Shown: piece by piece, positions 31,436 to 43,808 of the stretch
How positions within the stretch are numbered: the first letter of the stretch is position 1
Layout of the letters: every line of letters starts with the position of its first letter
DNA from: Odontocerum albicorne
Taxonomy: Eukaryota; Arthropoda; Insecta; Trichoptera; Odontoceridae
Direction: 5' to 3'
Length of the DNA: 64,000 nucleotides
Assembly: GCA_949825065.1 (NCBI GenBank)
Contig: OX463849.1
Span: 1,178,001-1,242,000, forward strand
Notes under the pieces: model-generated
Told to the model about the DNA's origin: nothing
The model's database searches: none
What the model saw: the letters and a program-made list of their open reading frames with translations, nothing else
Program-made: the position numbers and the translations under genes

Positions 31436-32703
31436 CATAGGTCTGTAAATATGAAAACGAATTTTTTTTATAGAAAATACACTATTATTGTATGAAAATG
31501 GTAAAAAATACTTTATTCAAAGTATTGCCTATCGCTAGCTACACATTTTTCCCATCTCTCTGGCAATTTGTGGATGCCACGCCAAAAAACATGTTGCTCT
31601 TTTGAGGCAAACCAATCATCGAGCCATTTTCGTAAGAAGTGAAGCGTTGCTCAGCAAGTGCGTGTCCCATCGATGCAAATAAGTAGTAATCGGATGGAGC
31701 GAAGTCTGGTGAGTAAGCCGCATGCGAAAGTATTTGCCAACTAAATACCTCTATCGTTTCCTTGACCGGTTTTGCTATGTGCGATGGTGCATTATCATGA
31801 AGCAAAATCACTTTGTGTTGCCTCTTTTGATATTCTGGTCGTTTTTCACGCAATGCTTGCTTCAAATCCATCATTTGTTTTCTGTAGGGTTCAGTATTAA
31901 CGGTTTCGCCAGGTTTTAGCAGCTCATAATAGATAACACCCTTCTGATCCCACCAAACACAGAGCATTGTCTTCCGTCCGTAGCGATTTGGCCTTGCAGT
32001 CGATGTCACTGGTTTGCTTGGAGCTACCCATAATCTTTACGCTTAGGATTCTCGAAATATATCCATTTTTCATCGCCAGTCACAATTCGATGGAGAAATG
32101 ATTTTCTTTTGTACCTGGCGAGCAGCATTTCGCAAGTGGTTTTTCAGTTTTCCTGCTGTCTTTCATTCAGTTCATTTGGAACCCATTTTCCCACCTTCTG
32201 GACCTTTCCTATGGCTTTCAAACGTATGGAGACGGCTTCTCGTGTCATTTAATTGATCCGCGAGTTGTTGCGTTTGAGCGTCATCATCTAACATTGCTTG
32301 CAATTCGGCGTCTTCAAACTTTCTCGGTGGTCTTCCACGTTCTTCATTTCTCACGTTAAAATCGCCACTTTTGAATTTTTAAACCGTTTAAAGCACTGTG
32401 ATTTACCAAGAGCATGCTGACCGTAAGCTTTGACAAGCATTCGATGCGATTCTGCAACAGTTTTCTTCAAATGGTAACAGAAAATCAATGCTGTCCGCAA
32501 ATCGTAATTTTCAGACACAAAAACAGACATGTTCAACGCTATGAAAACATATGTAGTTGTATTAAGCTTGTATTGTCGTGAGTTAAAAGTCTTTGACAAA
32601 CGTAAACACAAGAAAAAGGCGCCAATGACGCGGTTTGACAGTCAATACATTGCCAACTAGAGCCATCTATGAGCAAATTCCGGTTTCATATTTACTGACC
32701 TGG
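31436..32703 (-). mobile_element. Mariner-D, near full length, frameshifted
   Basis: 1268 bp with ends sharing GT(A/C)(A/T)GTAAATATGAAA-type inverted repeats and TA flanks (31434-31435, 32704-32705). On the minus strand: start MSVFVSENYDLRTALIFCYH near 32530, a linker with GRPPRKF, VTGDEKWIYFENPKRK (first Asp, about 32080), then an open frame 31539-32009 with CVWWDQKGVIYYELLKPGE, LLHDNAPSH and YSPDFAPSDYYLF (34-residue spacing). All three Asps are seen, but several frameshifts and a stop break the gene. Confidence 0.87.
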
Positions 32704-33039
32704 TATATATATTAAAATCCTTGATGCGACGATGGTAATAAAGATCTCTAAAATAAAAGCTTAAAAGCTACAAAAATGTCTACATAAAAATATATAATTA
32801 AAGACGTTCAAATTGAAAATACATATTTTATTCAGCTACAAATATTATTCGAGAAAAAAAAAGTGGTGATAAATAAAACGTTTTCTATCACGCCAGATAA
32901 ATGAACACTTGATAGTACAGGAAATTAAAAAAAATTGATGAAAAATTTGTTTCAACGATTTTGAACACTTGATCCAATCAATGTGTTATGATTCAAAACC
33001 CTGTATAAATTATTTGTAAATAAAATATAATTAATTAAT

Positions 33040-33530
33040 TTATTTTATTTATTTAACACTTTTATTGCAAATACAATCTGGCCGGCTTATTACCCGGCGG
33101 CAATTTCTTCCAACCAGCCCGACAAAAGTAAATTAAGCAAGTTATGTGGTCGCATAAATAATTCAAATGACTATCCATCCCCACGAAATCCATAAACACA
33201 TACGTGAGCACATGCCCACAGACCCCACAAAGACGGACAATCACTCGAATATTCTTTTTCATATAAAGTGAGATTTAGCTTAGTGTGAAGAAGAAAGACT
33301 ATCAAAATAATTATGCAGTGTGAATGTGAGTGGAAGGCGTGGTAGAGGAAGACTAAGGAAAGTATGGTTGGATCAAGTGTATATTTTGAAAGAATGAAAT
33401 GTAAAAGTCCGAAAATTCGTTGGAGCTGTATGAGAAGGTGTATGGATGTAAAGGAGCGAAATGTATGTATCACGATAGGGAAGTCTAGTGCTCTCTCCTC
33501 TCTACCTACCCTTGACAGAGAGACGGTGTG
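33040..33530 (-). mobile_element. LINE-A tail plus LINE-C-like end (composite)
   Basis: The minus strand mirrors 24590-25060: a LINE-C-type end (33290-33530) directly joined to the LINE-A UTR and tail (33060-33290). The repeated junction shows that this composite spread as one unit. Confidence 0.7.
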
Positions 33531-34018
33531 ATGGTATGTATAGGTATGTTAGTGAAAATCGAAATCAAATTATTCAAGTGTTCCAGGAGGAAATAAAAAA
33601 AGCTCCTAGGAATTCAAATGCAGGAGGAATGTGCAGAGTGAAGTACAAAAATGTAAAGATTAAAAGAGAAATTAAGTATGAAGAAATGCTGTGAGAAAAG
33701 TGAGAAGTGCGAATAATAGGACATTTTGCATGGCGAGATGTAAGAACGTAGAGGAAGTGAAAGTTGTGTGTTTAGATATAAATGGTTCTCTATGTCTACC
33801 TTGCAAAGAACTCAGTATGATAACAACTATGTAATTATACGAGCTATAATTTATTAAAAGAGAAAATTGAATGCATCATATTTTTACTTGTCTGTCCAAG
33901 AATGTGTCCATATGGATCTACGAGTATGTTTCTCCCATACTTCTTATATGATAATTGATTTTTTTTATTTTTGCAATGTCATATTTTTTCCTTTAATTTA
34001 ATATCTTGATATCTTGGA

Positions 34019-34185
34019 AAAACCACCTCCATGGCCTAGTCGTTTAGACGTCTGTCTTCCAACTCGAGGACTACAGGATCTATTCAATTTTATTAAAAAG
34101 ATTCAAGTTTGATTTTCAAATAAAGCTCCTTTAATATTTTTCTGATTATTGGGAAGAGATTTTGATATACTATAGAAATAAATCT
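34019..34185 (+). mobile_element. tRNA-derived SINE, diverged
   Basis: Head ACCACCTCCATGGCCTAGTC, degraded B box, then the middle and a GGGAAGAGATTTTG tail matching the SINE at 24040. Older than the other copies. Confidence 0.65.
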
Positions 34186-34299
34186 TCCAGGCTCTACTGT
34201 ATACAATGCAAAAACCACTGCAGAGATACATACACATGTATTATTACATTCGAGTAGACAAAAAGGACACAACACTAGATTTACCTATTGCGACACATA

Positions 34300-34800
34300 T
34301 TTTTTATCTCGTTTTCATACATACAGTTCTTACAATATCTTAAACATTTGCATTTATTGTTTTCAAATAACATTAATTTGATCCAACCATGGTGTCCCTC
34401 TACCGTTCCTTCCACTCACATTTGTTTTGTTAGTTTTTCTTCATTTATTTTTTTCTACACACCCAAACATTTCAGTGTTCCTTTTATATAACTTAATGTA
34501 TCACTTAATTCCATATTCTGACATGTATTTTAACAAGTTTCGCCTCTTCCGAATTCATACTTTTCCTTTGTAAATATCATTCACTGGATATAACTATATT
34601 TTCCTTGGTCTTCCTTTATCACACCCTTCACTTACATTTGAACTATACATTTGTTTTGTAAGTCTTTCTTTGTTCATTATTTCCACATTTCCAAAGTATC
34701 TCAGTCTTACTCAACACGTAAGCCTTAAGTACACATTCATCTCTAATCATTTCATTCTGTATTCTTCTATAATCATATTTTTTTACTTCAAATCTTCAAT
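34300..34800 (-). mobile_element. LINE-C fragments, two in tandem
   Basis: Minus-strand LINE-C ends: TTGATCCAACCATGGTGTCC .. TTGTTAGTTTTTCTTCATT at 34378-34446 and again ATTCACTGGATATAACTATA .. TTTGTTCATTATTTCCACA at 34580-34690. Heavily decayed. Confidence 0.55.
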
Positions 34801-34912
34801 ACATAATCAGTTTGCAAAAAGCGAAACAAGCCTGCAATTTTCTGTTGAAAACAATTATGTAAAAAAAATCTATTTGCTGTATTGTATTGTGTTACTGTTT
34901 TGTTGCTCACAA

Positions 34913-35073
34913 TATAATCTAGTGGACTTACAGCCACCTGGTAATCTCTTTTAGGAGGCCTTAAGTGAAACCAGACTGGAACCATATTTGAAAAAAAAAA
35001 TGGTACTAACAGGAATCGAACGTGTCACCCCTACTTTGAAAGACAGGTGTCTTACCAACTAGCTCACGGAGGT
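34913..35073 (-). mobile_element. tRNA-derived SINE
   Basis: The minus strand carries the same ACCTCCGTG head, B box GGTTCGATTCC type, the CAGTCTGGTTTCACTTAAGG middle and a short tail. The tail is truncated. Confidence 0.75.
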
Positions 35074-35966
35074 ATTTCATGATTTTTTTTCATATAATTT
35101 GAATATCCAAGAAGTTTTTTTTGATGAAAAAACAAATATTTTTTTTATGTAAAAAAAACCATGTAATTGGTTTTGGAAGTAGACAGCCAAGCGCCAAACC
35201 ACGCAATCAGCAGCTGTCAGGGTAACTGACGTCGCGGCCGACAGATGTCAGCGTAACGCGAGACTCGACACCTGCAATTTGAAATTTCGCAGCTTTTCCT
35301 TTCATTTCAATTTCTCTTTTTCGTAATTGCCTCGTACGGGGAACATAAATACAACGACATCAAATAATTTGTTAAATTTGTCATTTTAATAAAATTATGA
35401 CACATTTTTCGCGGCATTTATTTATTTTTCAAAAAAACTCACGAGCTTAATATGTCATTGTTTTATGCGTAACATTGTTTCTCACAATTTTTAGCCTTGC
35501 GACCCTCCAAAATATAGAAAATATAAAAATTAAACTTTGCGACCGGAACCCCTCTGCAAAAGTTAATATCTTTTTCATAAAAAATATCAATCCGTAGAAC
35601 CAGTGACCTTTTATACCGGAGATTGATTATAATGACATTACTATCACTAGCTATAAGTGTTGATAAAAAAGTAACGAGATTTTTTTAATTTCGCGGGTTT
35701 GTTTTTGATTGAGCCCATTTCTTCTCACGTTGGCGACACTGCCTGTGATGTACATTTCAATGTTCAGCCATATTGGATGGGCAGTTTGTGTTTGATAGGC
35801 ATGTATTTACAACGCATTTTAGGACGTTCGCCTTTTATTCATTTTAAAATTGATTTTTTTCTATTGTACTGGATTTTGCATACCGATAATGTACCAGCTC
35901 ACATATCACTAAAAATTCATAAACTCGCGACATTTCGCGACGATGTAGAAGACATTGAAAGGACAA
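35074..35966. other. Unassigned stretch left of the 31-bp satellite
   Basis: Holds a slightly GC-richer part at 35190-35290 with TGTCAGCGTAAC and TGTCAGGGTAAC repeats. GCGACC motifs near 35495-35545 and 35930-35945 resemble the edge units of the satellite, hinting that the array grew from local sequence. Confidence 0.35.
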
Positions 35967-37362
35967 TGTTTTGCGACCATAGAAGAGATGAAAACAATAT
36001 TTTGCGACCATAGAGGAGATGAAAACAATGTTTTGCGACCATAGAGGAGATGAAAACAATGTTTTACGATCATAGAGGAGATGAAAACAATGTTTTACGA
36101 TCATAGAGGAGATGAAAACAATGTTTTACGATCATAGAGGAGATGAAAACAATGTTTTACGATCATAGAGGAGATGAAAACAATGTTTTACGATCATAGA
36201 GGAGATGAAAACAATGTTTTACGATCATAGAGGAGATGAAAACAATGTTTTACGATCATAGAGGAGATGAAAACAATGTTTTACGATCATAGAGGAGATG
36301 AAAACAATGTTTTGCGATCATAGAGGAGATGAAAACAATGTTTTACGATCATAGAGGAGATGAAAACAATGTTTTACGATCATAGAGGAGATGAAAACAA
36401 TGTTTTACGATCATAGAGGAGATGAAAACAATGTTTTACGATCATAGAGGAGATGAAAACAATGTTTTACGATCATAGAGGAGATGAAAACAATGTTTTA
36501 CGATCATAGAGGAGATGAAAACAATGTTTTACGATCATAGAGGAGATGAAAACAATGTTTTACGATCATAGAGGAGATGAAAACAATGTTTTACGATCAT
36601 AGAGGAGATAAAAACAATGTTTTGCAACCATAGAGGAGATGAAAACAATGTTTTGCGACCATAGAGGAGATGAAAACAATGTTTTACGATCATAGAGGAG
36701 ATGAAAACAATGTTTTACGATCATAGAGGAGATGAAAACAATGTTTTACGATCATAGAGGAGATGAAAACAATGTTTTACGATCATAGAGGAGATGAAAA
36801 CAATGTTTTACGATCATAGAGGAGATGAAAACAATGTTTTACGATCATAGAGGAGATGAAAACAATGTTTTACGATCATAGAGGAGATGAAAACAATGTT
36901 TTACGATCATAGAGGAGATAAAAACAATGTTTTGCAACCATAGAGGAGATGAAAACAATGTTTTGCGACCATAGAGGAGATGAAAACAATGTTTTACGAT
37001 CATAGAGGAGATGAAAACAATGTTTTACGATCATAGAGGAGATGAAAACAATGTTTTACGATCATAGAGGAGATGAAAACAATGTTTTACGATCATAGAG
37101 GAGATGAAAACAATGTTTTACGATCATAGAGGAGATGAAAACAATGTTTTACGATCATAGAGGAGATGAAAACAATGTTTTACGATCATAGAGGAGATGA
37201 AAACAATGTTTTACGATCATAGAGGAGATGAAAACAATGTTTTACGATCATAGAGGAGATGAAAACAATGTTTTACGATCATAGAGGAGATGAAAACAAT
37301 GTTTTACGATCATAGAGGAGATGAAAACAATGTTTTGCAACCATAGAGGAGATGAAAACAAA
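35967..37362. repeat. 31-bp satellite array (about 45 units) with 310-bp higher-order period
   Basis: The unit CATAGAGGAGATGAAAACAA + TGTTTTACGAT repeats every 31 bp. A variant pair (GAGATAAAAACAATGTTTTG + CAACC, followed by a GCGACC unit) occurs at 36606 and again at 36916, exactly 10 units apart. Edge units (GCGACC, AAGAG) are the most diverged. Confidence 0.95.
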
Positions 37363-37699
37363 ATCACTAAAGTGAACTAAAGGCTAAAAAGTACGTTTCA
37401 GAAATGTTTTGCAGATTGGAAAAAAACGTTGTGTATTTAATTTCACGGGGACTACTTTAAAGGGGACAGTACGGTACGAGTATTAATATTAATGATTAAA
37501 TATGGTAAATAGTTTTTGATTAAAAAAAAATCTTGTTATTTTTGTCAAACCTCGTATAATACACAGAGGTAACTATTGAATTAAACAATGTTTAACAATG
37601 ATTAGGACTTTGGGCTGTAATTAAAAATAATGTTTTCCTTTTGCACACGTAAGCATATTATCTTTTAGCGACCCCACTGACAATTTATGATAGAAAACG

Positions 37700-38440
37700 G
37701 AATTAAATGGTTCTGGCGGGTTTATTGCCAGGTGGCAATCTCTTCCAACCAACCAGACAAAAGTAAATGAAGCAAGTTACGTGGTCGCATAAATCATTCA
37801 AATGACTATCCATCACCACGAAATCCATAAACATATACGCGAGAACATGCCCATGACCCCCACAAAGACGGACAATCACCCGAACATTATTTTTCATATA
37901 AAGTGAGATATCATCAATCAAAAGGAAAGGAAGGGATGGTGGAGAGGAAAGGAAAAGAAAAATTAGGAATGAAATACGTTATTTTATTGACTAGAAATTA
38001 AGAGTTTTTTCAGTCGCTTCTCAAAGCATGCCAAGGACGGAGCGAGTTTTATATTGGTTTGTAATTGATTCCAGAGTCTCACTGCATGGACAGTAAAGGA
38101 CGACGTAAAGAAAGAGGAGCGGTGAACTGGAAAGGCCAATAAACAATCTCTGTTTGAGCGTAGCGCTAATCCATGATTGGAAAGATGCTGAAAATTTTCG
38201 GCGAGATAAGAGGGTGCGGCGGGACAGTTAAGGATATTGTACAATAAAGACAATATGTGAATTTGACGTCTATTTCTAACATTCAACCAGTTCAATGCCT
38301 TCTGGTATGAAGTTATATGATCGTACTTTCGTAGGTTGAAAATAAATCTTAGACACACATTTTGAAGACGCTGTAATTTGTCCAGCTGTTCTTCTGTAAC
38401 ATCCAAGTAACATACGTCCGCATAGTCCAGAATCGGCTGA
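37700..38440 (-). mobile_element. LINE-A 3' end, best-preserved copy
   Basis: A 140-codon open frame (37984-38406) covers the polyprotein C-terminus: DVTEEQLDKLQRLQNVCLRF, IFNLRKYDHITSYQKALNWL, NVRNRRQIHILSLLYNILNC, then LWNQLQTNIKLAPSLACFEK. The 3' UTR runs to the tail GGTTGGTTGGAAGAGATTGC..GGCAATAA at 37720-37745. The 5' end is truncated. Confidence 0.85.
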
Positions 38441-39100
38441 TACTTAAGGCTGATGTTAAGGATGAACGCATACTTACGGCTGATGTTAAGGATGAATGCA
38501 TACTTAAGGCTGATGTTAAGGATGAATGCATACTTAAAGCTGATATAAAGGTATTAAGTAAGATGAAGAAGAGCACTCTGAAATGGTTTATTAATAAATA
38601 AATATAGGTTCATTGGCAGTAACACAATATGTACTCGTGCATATACATTCTAAAATTCCTCATATATATATCTCAAGGCAATGCACAAGAAAGTACATTT
38701 AAAAGACATGTTATCAAAAGGTCTGGACTCATCTCATAACACCCCCCCAGTCGAAATACACCTGCACCAATAAAGGCAAGCTCGGACATCAGATGTATTA
38801 CAGCCTAGTTTTGGGTATATGAAACAAATTAATGAATAACCAACAAAACAAATATATTGTGTAAATATGTATGGAAGGCGGGGAAGAGGGGGAGAAAATA
38901 AAGTATGATTGGATCAAAGTGAATTATATTTTGAAAAAAAAAAGGGTACGTAGAAAGTCAGAAATCGTAGGAGTTGAATGAGGAGGTGTATGTGAAAAGG
39001 TGAAATATATGTGTACCGAGATAGGAAAGACTGGCACTCGGTCCTCTCTGCCTACTCCAACACGAAAATAGCGTGATGGTATGTTTGTATGTATGTAGGT
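38440..39100. mobile_element. LINE-C pieces with a 30-bp array
   Basis: 38440-38580 holds LINE-C sequence in which CTTAAGGCTGATGTTAAGGA is tandemly repeated about four times (30-bp unit). 38870-39080 is a + strand LINE-C 3' end (ATGATTGGATCAAAGTGAAT .. CCTCTCTGCCTACTCCAACA). A separate repeat occupies 38640-38800. Confidence 0.6.
38640..38800 (-). repeat. Dispersed repeat, third copy
   Basis: The minus strand contains GGTGTATTTCGACTGGGG and CCAGACCTTTTGATAACATG; see 31250. Confidence 0.55.
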
Positions 39101-39450
39101 TCAAATAAAACGAATGGAATCTGTGTTGCCAATCATTAAATTCTGTAATGAGTAAAAATATACTTTAAGAATGTCCAAACAATTAAAATAAATACGAGGC
39201 ATTCCCGAACTTGATTGTTTTTTTTTGTTAGGTTGGCAATAAATGTGGGTTTAATTCCGCCTACCATGAAATTTGAGTAAAACAAAAAAAAATAAAGAAA
39301 TAGATTTGAAGTAAAGAGAACATAAAATGTCCGAGGAAATGGTGCGGTTAATTCGATCAACCACGCGAAGTTTTATGTTGGCAGACCAAATATAATAAAA
39401 CATTTTAATATCAGTCTAACAATCGTATCTTATAATGACCCTTGAAAATA

Positions 39451-39886
39451 TTAGGTGTTAACATAAGTTGTGCCCGTTTTTTTTCAAATTTAAAAATGAG
39501 CACCAAAAGTAAAACAAAATATTAAAGGTTATACGTCATTCGAATGAAAATTTTCTGCTCTACAAGATATTGTGTTTGTTTTTACGTTACATATATTATT
39601 TTATTTGATTACAAGCCTTCAAAATGGAATTTCAAGTAGACGAAAGTGAGCATTTTCGACACCTCCTTCTGTTCGCGTTCAATCGAGGGAATAAAGCTGC
39701 CAAAGCTACTCGCGATATTTGCGAAGTGTACGGTGAAGATGCTATGAATGAAAGGACAGCTCGTCGATGGTTTTTGCGTTTCAAAGACGGTAATTTCGAT
39801 CTGAAATACATGGATTCCGTTCCGGACGACCAATGGACTTCGATGAGGACCGCTTAAACCATATTATTCATGAAGATCCCTTAGCC
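39451..39886 (+). mobile_element. Mariner-A copy, 3'-truncated
   Basis: TTAGGTGTTAACATAAGT follows TA (39449-39450). The frame at 39624-39857 encodes the HTH half. It ends at the 3' terminus of a minus-strand LINE (39886 onward). Confidence 0.8.
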
Positions 39887-40410
39887 CAATTACTTTGAAA
39901 AATGCAAGAAATGTTAACATTAAAAATAAAGAGAAATTATATAGAATAAAAAAAAAGTTAAATAAAAAATAATGTATATGCATACATACTATATATACAC
40001 ACAAACATAAACATACTATATATTCAAAGTCACTTAAGTACGTTGATGAGTGCTTTCTAACGCGCTCAATCTTAGAAGAAAATTTACTTTTGCTTTTGGT
40101 AATGTGATGTGAAATATGTCATTATCCGAAGCAGTCCCGTTCAAAAGAGTTAACGGCTGGAAGGCCCGTTCTTGTAAATATTATTGAGAACAGTTCTTGC
40201 CGGCGCAGTCTAGTGTAATTGTTAGGAACATTGAACGCTAATCTTTGTAGTAATGCTGGACAGCTCACAACTCTTCGAACGAGTTTGACAACGTATACCA
40301 GGAGACGCAGATCTCTTCTTACGCTCAAGGAGTTAGTTATACCCGAGCATGCCCAGCAGGAACTGAGTAGTAATTCTGTTAAGATTCTCTTTTGTGGAGA
40401 GCTACATCAC
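39886..40410 (-). mobile_element. LINE-D (CR1/Jockey-like) 3' end
   Basis: The minus frame contains SVRRDLRLLVYVVKLVRRVV, then FNVPNNYTRLRRQELFSIIF and TRTGLPAVNSFERDCFG: the R..LF..P..RT end of non-LTR polyproteins. The 3' terminus at 39886 reads AAAGTAATTGGGCTAAG on the minus strand. A second copy is at 48538-49060. Confidence 0.75.
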
Positions 40411-41229
40411 ACTCCATAGACATGTACCGGGTCTCACTTCACTTCATGTGGTTGGCACATATCTTGCAAGTTCTAGATGTTTTTTTTATCAGTTTACGGA
40501 ATATATGTCATATCAACGCATGTTTAGACACGTTCGTCGACTACCTGTTTGGAAGATCCTGCAAATTCATTATTCTATTTGAACCCGGAGACTGTAGTTG
40601 GTCTCCTGACTCATATGTCAAAATCTTATAGAGCTGACACTTCACTGTACTTAGATGACGCGAAGTCCATACATAATTCATGCATATTTCCAGTGTCCAT
40701 GCTAAAAATCAGGAATCAGAAATTAGAAGACCATCGTTTCAAATATTGCATTGTTTACAAACATTATGTCCCTTTTTGAAAGAGGTATCGATCACGTAAA
40801 AACACGGGACCGTTAAAATACAGGATCGGGATACAAAATATTAAAAAAGAGCTGCATGGTCAAGCTGTGATTATTTACATTACTGAAATGTTTAATAAAT
40901 ATAAAAATGATTCTATTGAAAGTCCTAACGCTCCCTAATCATTCTGATCACATCAATGCTCACAGCAAATTGTTATCCTCCCCCAGGAGAGGATGTTGGC
41001 TGCTCTGGGAATATCTGATGTAACGCAACAAAGGAATATCTGAAACTGGACGGTATAATAAAGCAATTTGTAAATTTGCCGGAGCGAGTATTCAACGTGA
41101 TGCACATGAGAGTGCACTGTGTATAATATGCTGCATATTATGCAGCGAGGAGGCGCATCTGTGATGCATTCAGCTGGACATAACCAACAATGTACAAAGC
41201 TATACTTTGGCCTTTATAATTTATGTCAT
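40411..41229. other. Unassigned stretch
   Basis: Short open frames only and no domain recognised. The same holds for 42193-42495, 42711-43190, 43810-44778, 45820-46493, 47916-48537 and 49131-49889. The last contains a partial direct repeat (GTGTGCAATGGCACATTGTC / GTGTGTAATGGCACATTGTC). Confidence 0.35.
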
Positions 41230-41338
41230 ACAATATCAGTAGTATGCGCTACGTTGGTTCGCTAGGATATGTCGCCTAACTCGCAACATAGCTCTAAGCA
41301 TCAAGCGAGGCTCCTACCTGTGTGGCCGAGGCCTAAGT
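41230..41338 (-). mobile_element. Harbinger-like element, terminal fragment
   Basis: Reverse complement of the first ~100 bp of the element at 7449: GGCCACAC end, then the AGGTAGGAGCCTCGCTTG block. Only the left terminus remains. Confidence 0.55.
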
Positions 41339-41570
41339 AAATGCGATATTTGGGCGAGAAATTTGAATTAAGAAAACGGCTCAATTTGAAAGACCTTTTA
41401 TAATCATGCAACAAAATAAATGGTAATAAATAAGCAGTTAAAATAATTATAAACTCAATAAATTGCGACATTTTTTTTATTATATTATAAATACACACAA
41501 CTCCAAACTCACTGCACAGCAAAATATGAGAAAATAAAATAAAAGTCCAATTCCTAACAAATTTATACAA

Positions 41571-42192
41571 TCTTGAAACTAATGAATAAAGTTATACCAT
41601 TTCGAAACGATATTATACCATCTTAAAACTTATGAATAAAGTTATACCATCTTGAAACGAAATGATGCCATCTTGAAACTAATGAATAAAGTTATACCAT
41701 CTTGAGACGAAATTATACCATCTTGAAACTAATTAATAAAGTTATACCATCTTGAAACGAAATGATGCCAACTTGAAACTAATGAATAAAGTTATACCAC
41801 CTTCAAACGAAATTATACAATCTTGAAACTAATGAATAAAGTTATACCATTTTGAAATGATACTATACCATCTTGAAACTAACGAATAAAGTTATACCAT
41901 CTTGAAACGAAATTATACCATCTTGAAACTAATGAATAAAGTTATACCATCTTGAAACGAAATGATGCCATCTTGAAACTAATGAATAAAGTTATACCAT
42001 CTTGAAACGAAATTATACAATCTTGAAACTAATGAATAAAGATACACCATTTTGAAACGATATTATACCATCTTGAAACTAATTAATAAAGTTATACTAT
42101 CTTGAAACGAAATTATACCATCTTGAAACTAATGAATAAAGTAATACCATCTTAAAACGAAATTATACCATCTTGAAACTAATGAATAAAGA
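41571..42192. repeat. 50-bp tandem array (about 12 units)
   Basis: The unit TCTTGAAACTAATGAATAAA + GTTATACCATCTTGAAACGA + AATTATACCA repeats every 50 bp (AATGAATAAA at 41581, then every 50). Each unit is itself an imperfect doublet around CCATCTTGAAAC. Confidence 0.92.
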
Positions 42193-42497
42193 TAGAAAAG
42201 TATAATCCACCATAAAAATGAGAAAGTTAAAGTACTTTGGACATGTAATGCCAGAAGAAAATGATGAAATCCTTTAACTGATATTGCAAGGGAAAATTCA
42301 AGGCAAAAGAAATGCGGAAAGTAAATGCATCTCCTGGTTGAAGAACTCAAGATAATGGTTTGATTGCGGTATGATAATTCTGTTAAGAGCTGCTGCGTCA
42401 AAGGTCAAGATAACCATGATGATCGCCAGCCTTCAGTCAGGAGAGGAACTTTAAAGAAGTTTGAGACACGCTTCAACGGAGCGAGTCTGATGTTATA

Positions 42498-42708
42498 GTT
42501 CGGAAATTCTAGGATGAGTCCTGTGACAGCTCACAAATTTGCCCCAATACAACCTTATGTAATGTATTTACCTAAATAATTTGCTATTGATTAGAATTGA
42601 GTCTTATATTAAAGTTGATAAAATAATTAAAATTACTGAACATCGTTACAAGGTTGTATTGGGGCAAATTTGTGAACTGTCACAGGACTCATCCTAGAAT
42701 TTCCGAAC
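42498..42708. mobile_element. Short TA MITE, 211 bp, second copy
   Basis: Same length and arms as 23577-23787, core in the opposite orientation, TA at 42496-42497 and 42709-42710. High similarity suggests recent activity. Confidence 0.85.
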
Positions 42709-43190
42709 TATAACTCCGCATTCTGTTCTAAAACTAACACCGTAACAAAGGAGTATTCTGCTCTAGAAGGATGAATTTCGGGCGCGTTTTCAGACTAAAT
42801 AAAAATATTTATCGTACATATTTTTTTACAGTTTTTTTTATTGATGATTTGATAATGTACAAAAAATTTTTAGATTTTTTTTTTTAATTCAAGATGCTAT
42901 CAGCTGTTTACGATCGTCTTGGGATCCTCTAAACGGGCTGTTTTATTCGAGCATCCAGTGTTCGGGTTTTCAGGCTTCGTTTCAGGGCAGTAACGATATC
43001 AACATTATTTTTTTACGATGCAACCTGGCGGGTTTACTTTCATGAAGGAATTTCTCTCGAGTTACCGGAAATATTGTTGATTTCCTGATGTATCATATTA
43101 TTTCATAATACATAGAAATAAATTTATATTTTTTTAAATTTCAATGGGCGAAAGCGTCTTATGATTATCCTTCCGTCCGTGGTTGCAGTC

Positions 43191-43808
43191 CTAAGACTGG
43201 TTTGCAGCAATTTGAACTCTTCTCCTCCATTCCCCCCTGTCCTGTGCGGCTCTTTTTAAGTCTGTATATGTTGAGCAGCGCACGTCCACCAACAGGTCCT
43301 CCAGGTACTCTCGGCGTGGGCGTCCCCTAGAGTTTGTCCCCTCGGTCATACCCTCCATTATGGCATGCAAGAGGCCCTCTTGTCGTATTATATGACCGAT
43401 CCATCTTGCACGCCTTTCGGACAGGATCCTGAGCAGGTGCCTTCCTCCTTCGATTCGTTGGAGAACCTCTTCATTTGTGATGCGGTCTCTCCAGGAAATT
43501 CCTAATAGTCTTCTATAGGACCACATCTCAAAAGCCTCTAGTCTTCGTCTATCTCTTTCGGATAGGCACCATGTCTCGCAGCCGTACATCAAGATACTCC
43601 ATACATAGGTCTTGATGAGGAGTATTCTCAGTTTTAGGTCTATATTATTTGATTCTATTATTTTCGACCTTTTATTAAATGCAAGTCTAGCCTGATGTAT
43701 ACGGCTGTCGACCTCGCTCTTGGACCGACCGTCCCATGTTATTTTGCTCCCGAGGTAGACAAACTCCTTGGTGTTCTTTAGTGGTTTACCCGACATCACT
43801 ATTCTCAT
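43191..43808 (-). CDS. RTE-like LINE R2, intact C-terminal reading frame
   Basis: The longest uninterrupted frame in the window, 205 codons: EFVYLGSKITWDGRSKSEVD, AFNKRSKIIESNNIDLKLRI, KTYVWSILMYGCETWCLSER, RRLLGISWRDRITNEEVLQR, ARWIGHIIRQEGLLHAIMEG and a GRPRREYLEDLL end. This is the conserved C-terminal region of RTE/BovB-like reverse transcriptase proteins. The RT domain itself is absent, so the copy is 5'-truncated; absence of stops suggests it is young. It is not a host gene. Confidence 0.85.
   Translation of the reverse strand: MRIVMSGKPLKNTKEFVYLGSKITWDGRSKSEVDSRIHQARLAFNKRSKIIESNNIDLKLRILLIKTYVWSILMYGCETWCLSERDRRRLEAFEMWSYRRLLGISWRDRITNEEVLQRIEGGRHLLRILSERRARWIGHIIRQEGLLHAIMEGMTEGTNSRGRPRREYLEDLLVDVRCSTYTDLKRAAQDRGEWRRRVQIAANQS

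Noticed and set aside
31722..31919. 65-codon + strand frame
   Set aside because: Shadow of the minus-strand Mariner-D transposase.
35967..37362. CRISPR-like array
   Set aside because: The 31-bp units are contiguous with no variable spacers, and the context is a eukaryotic genome.
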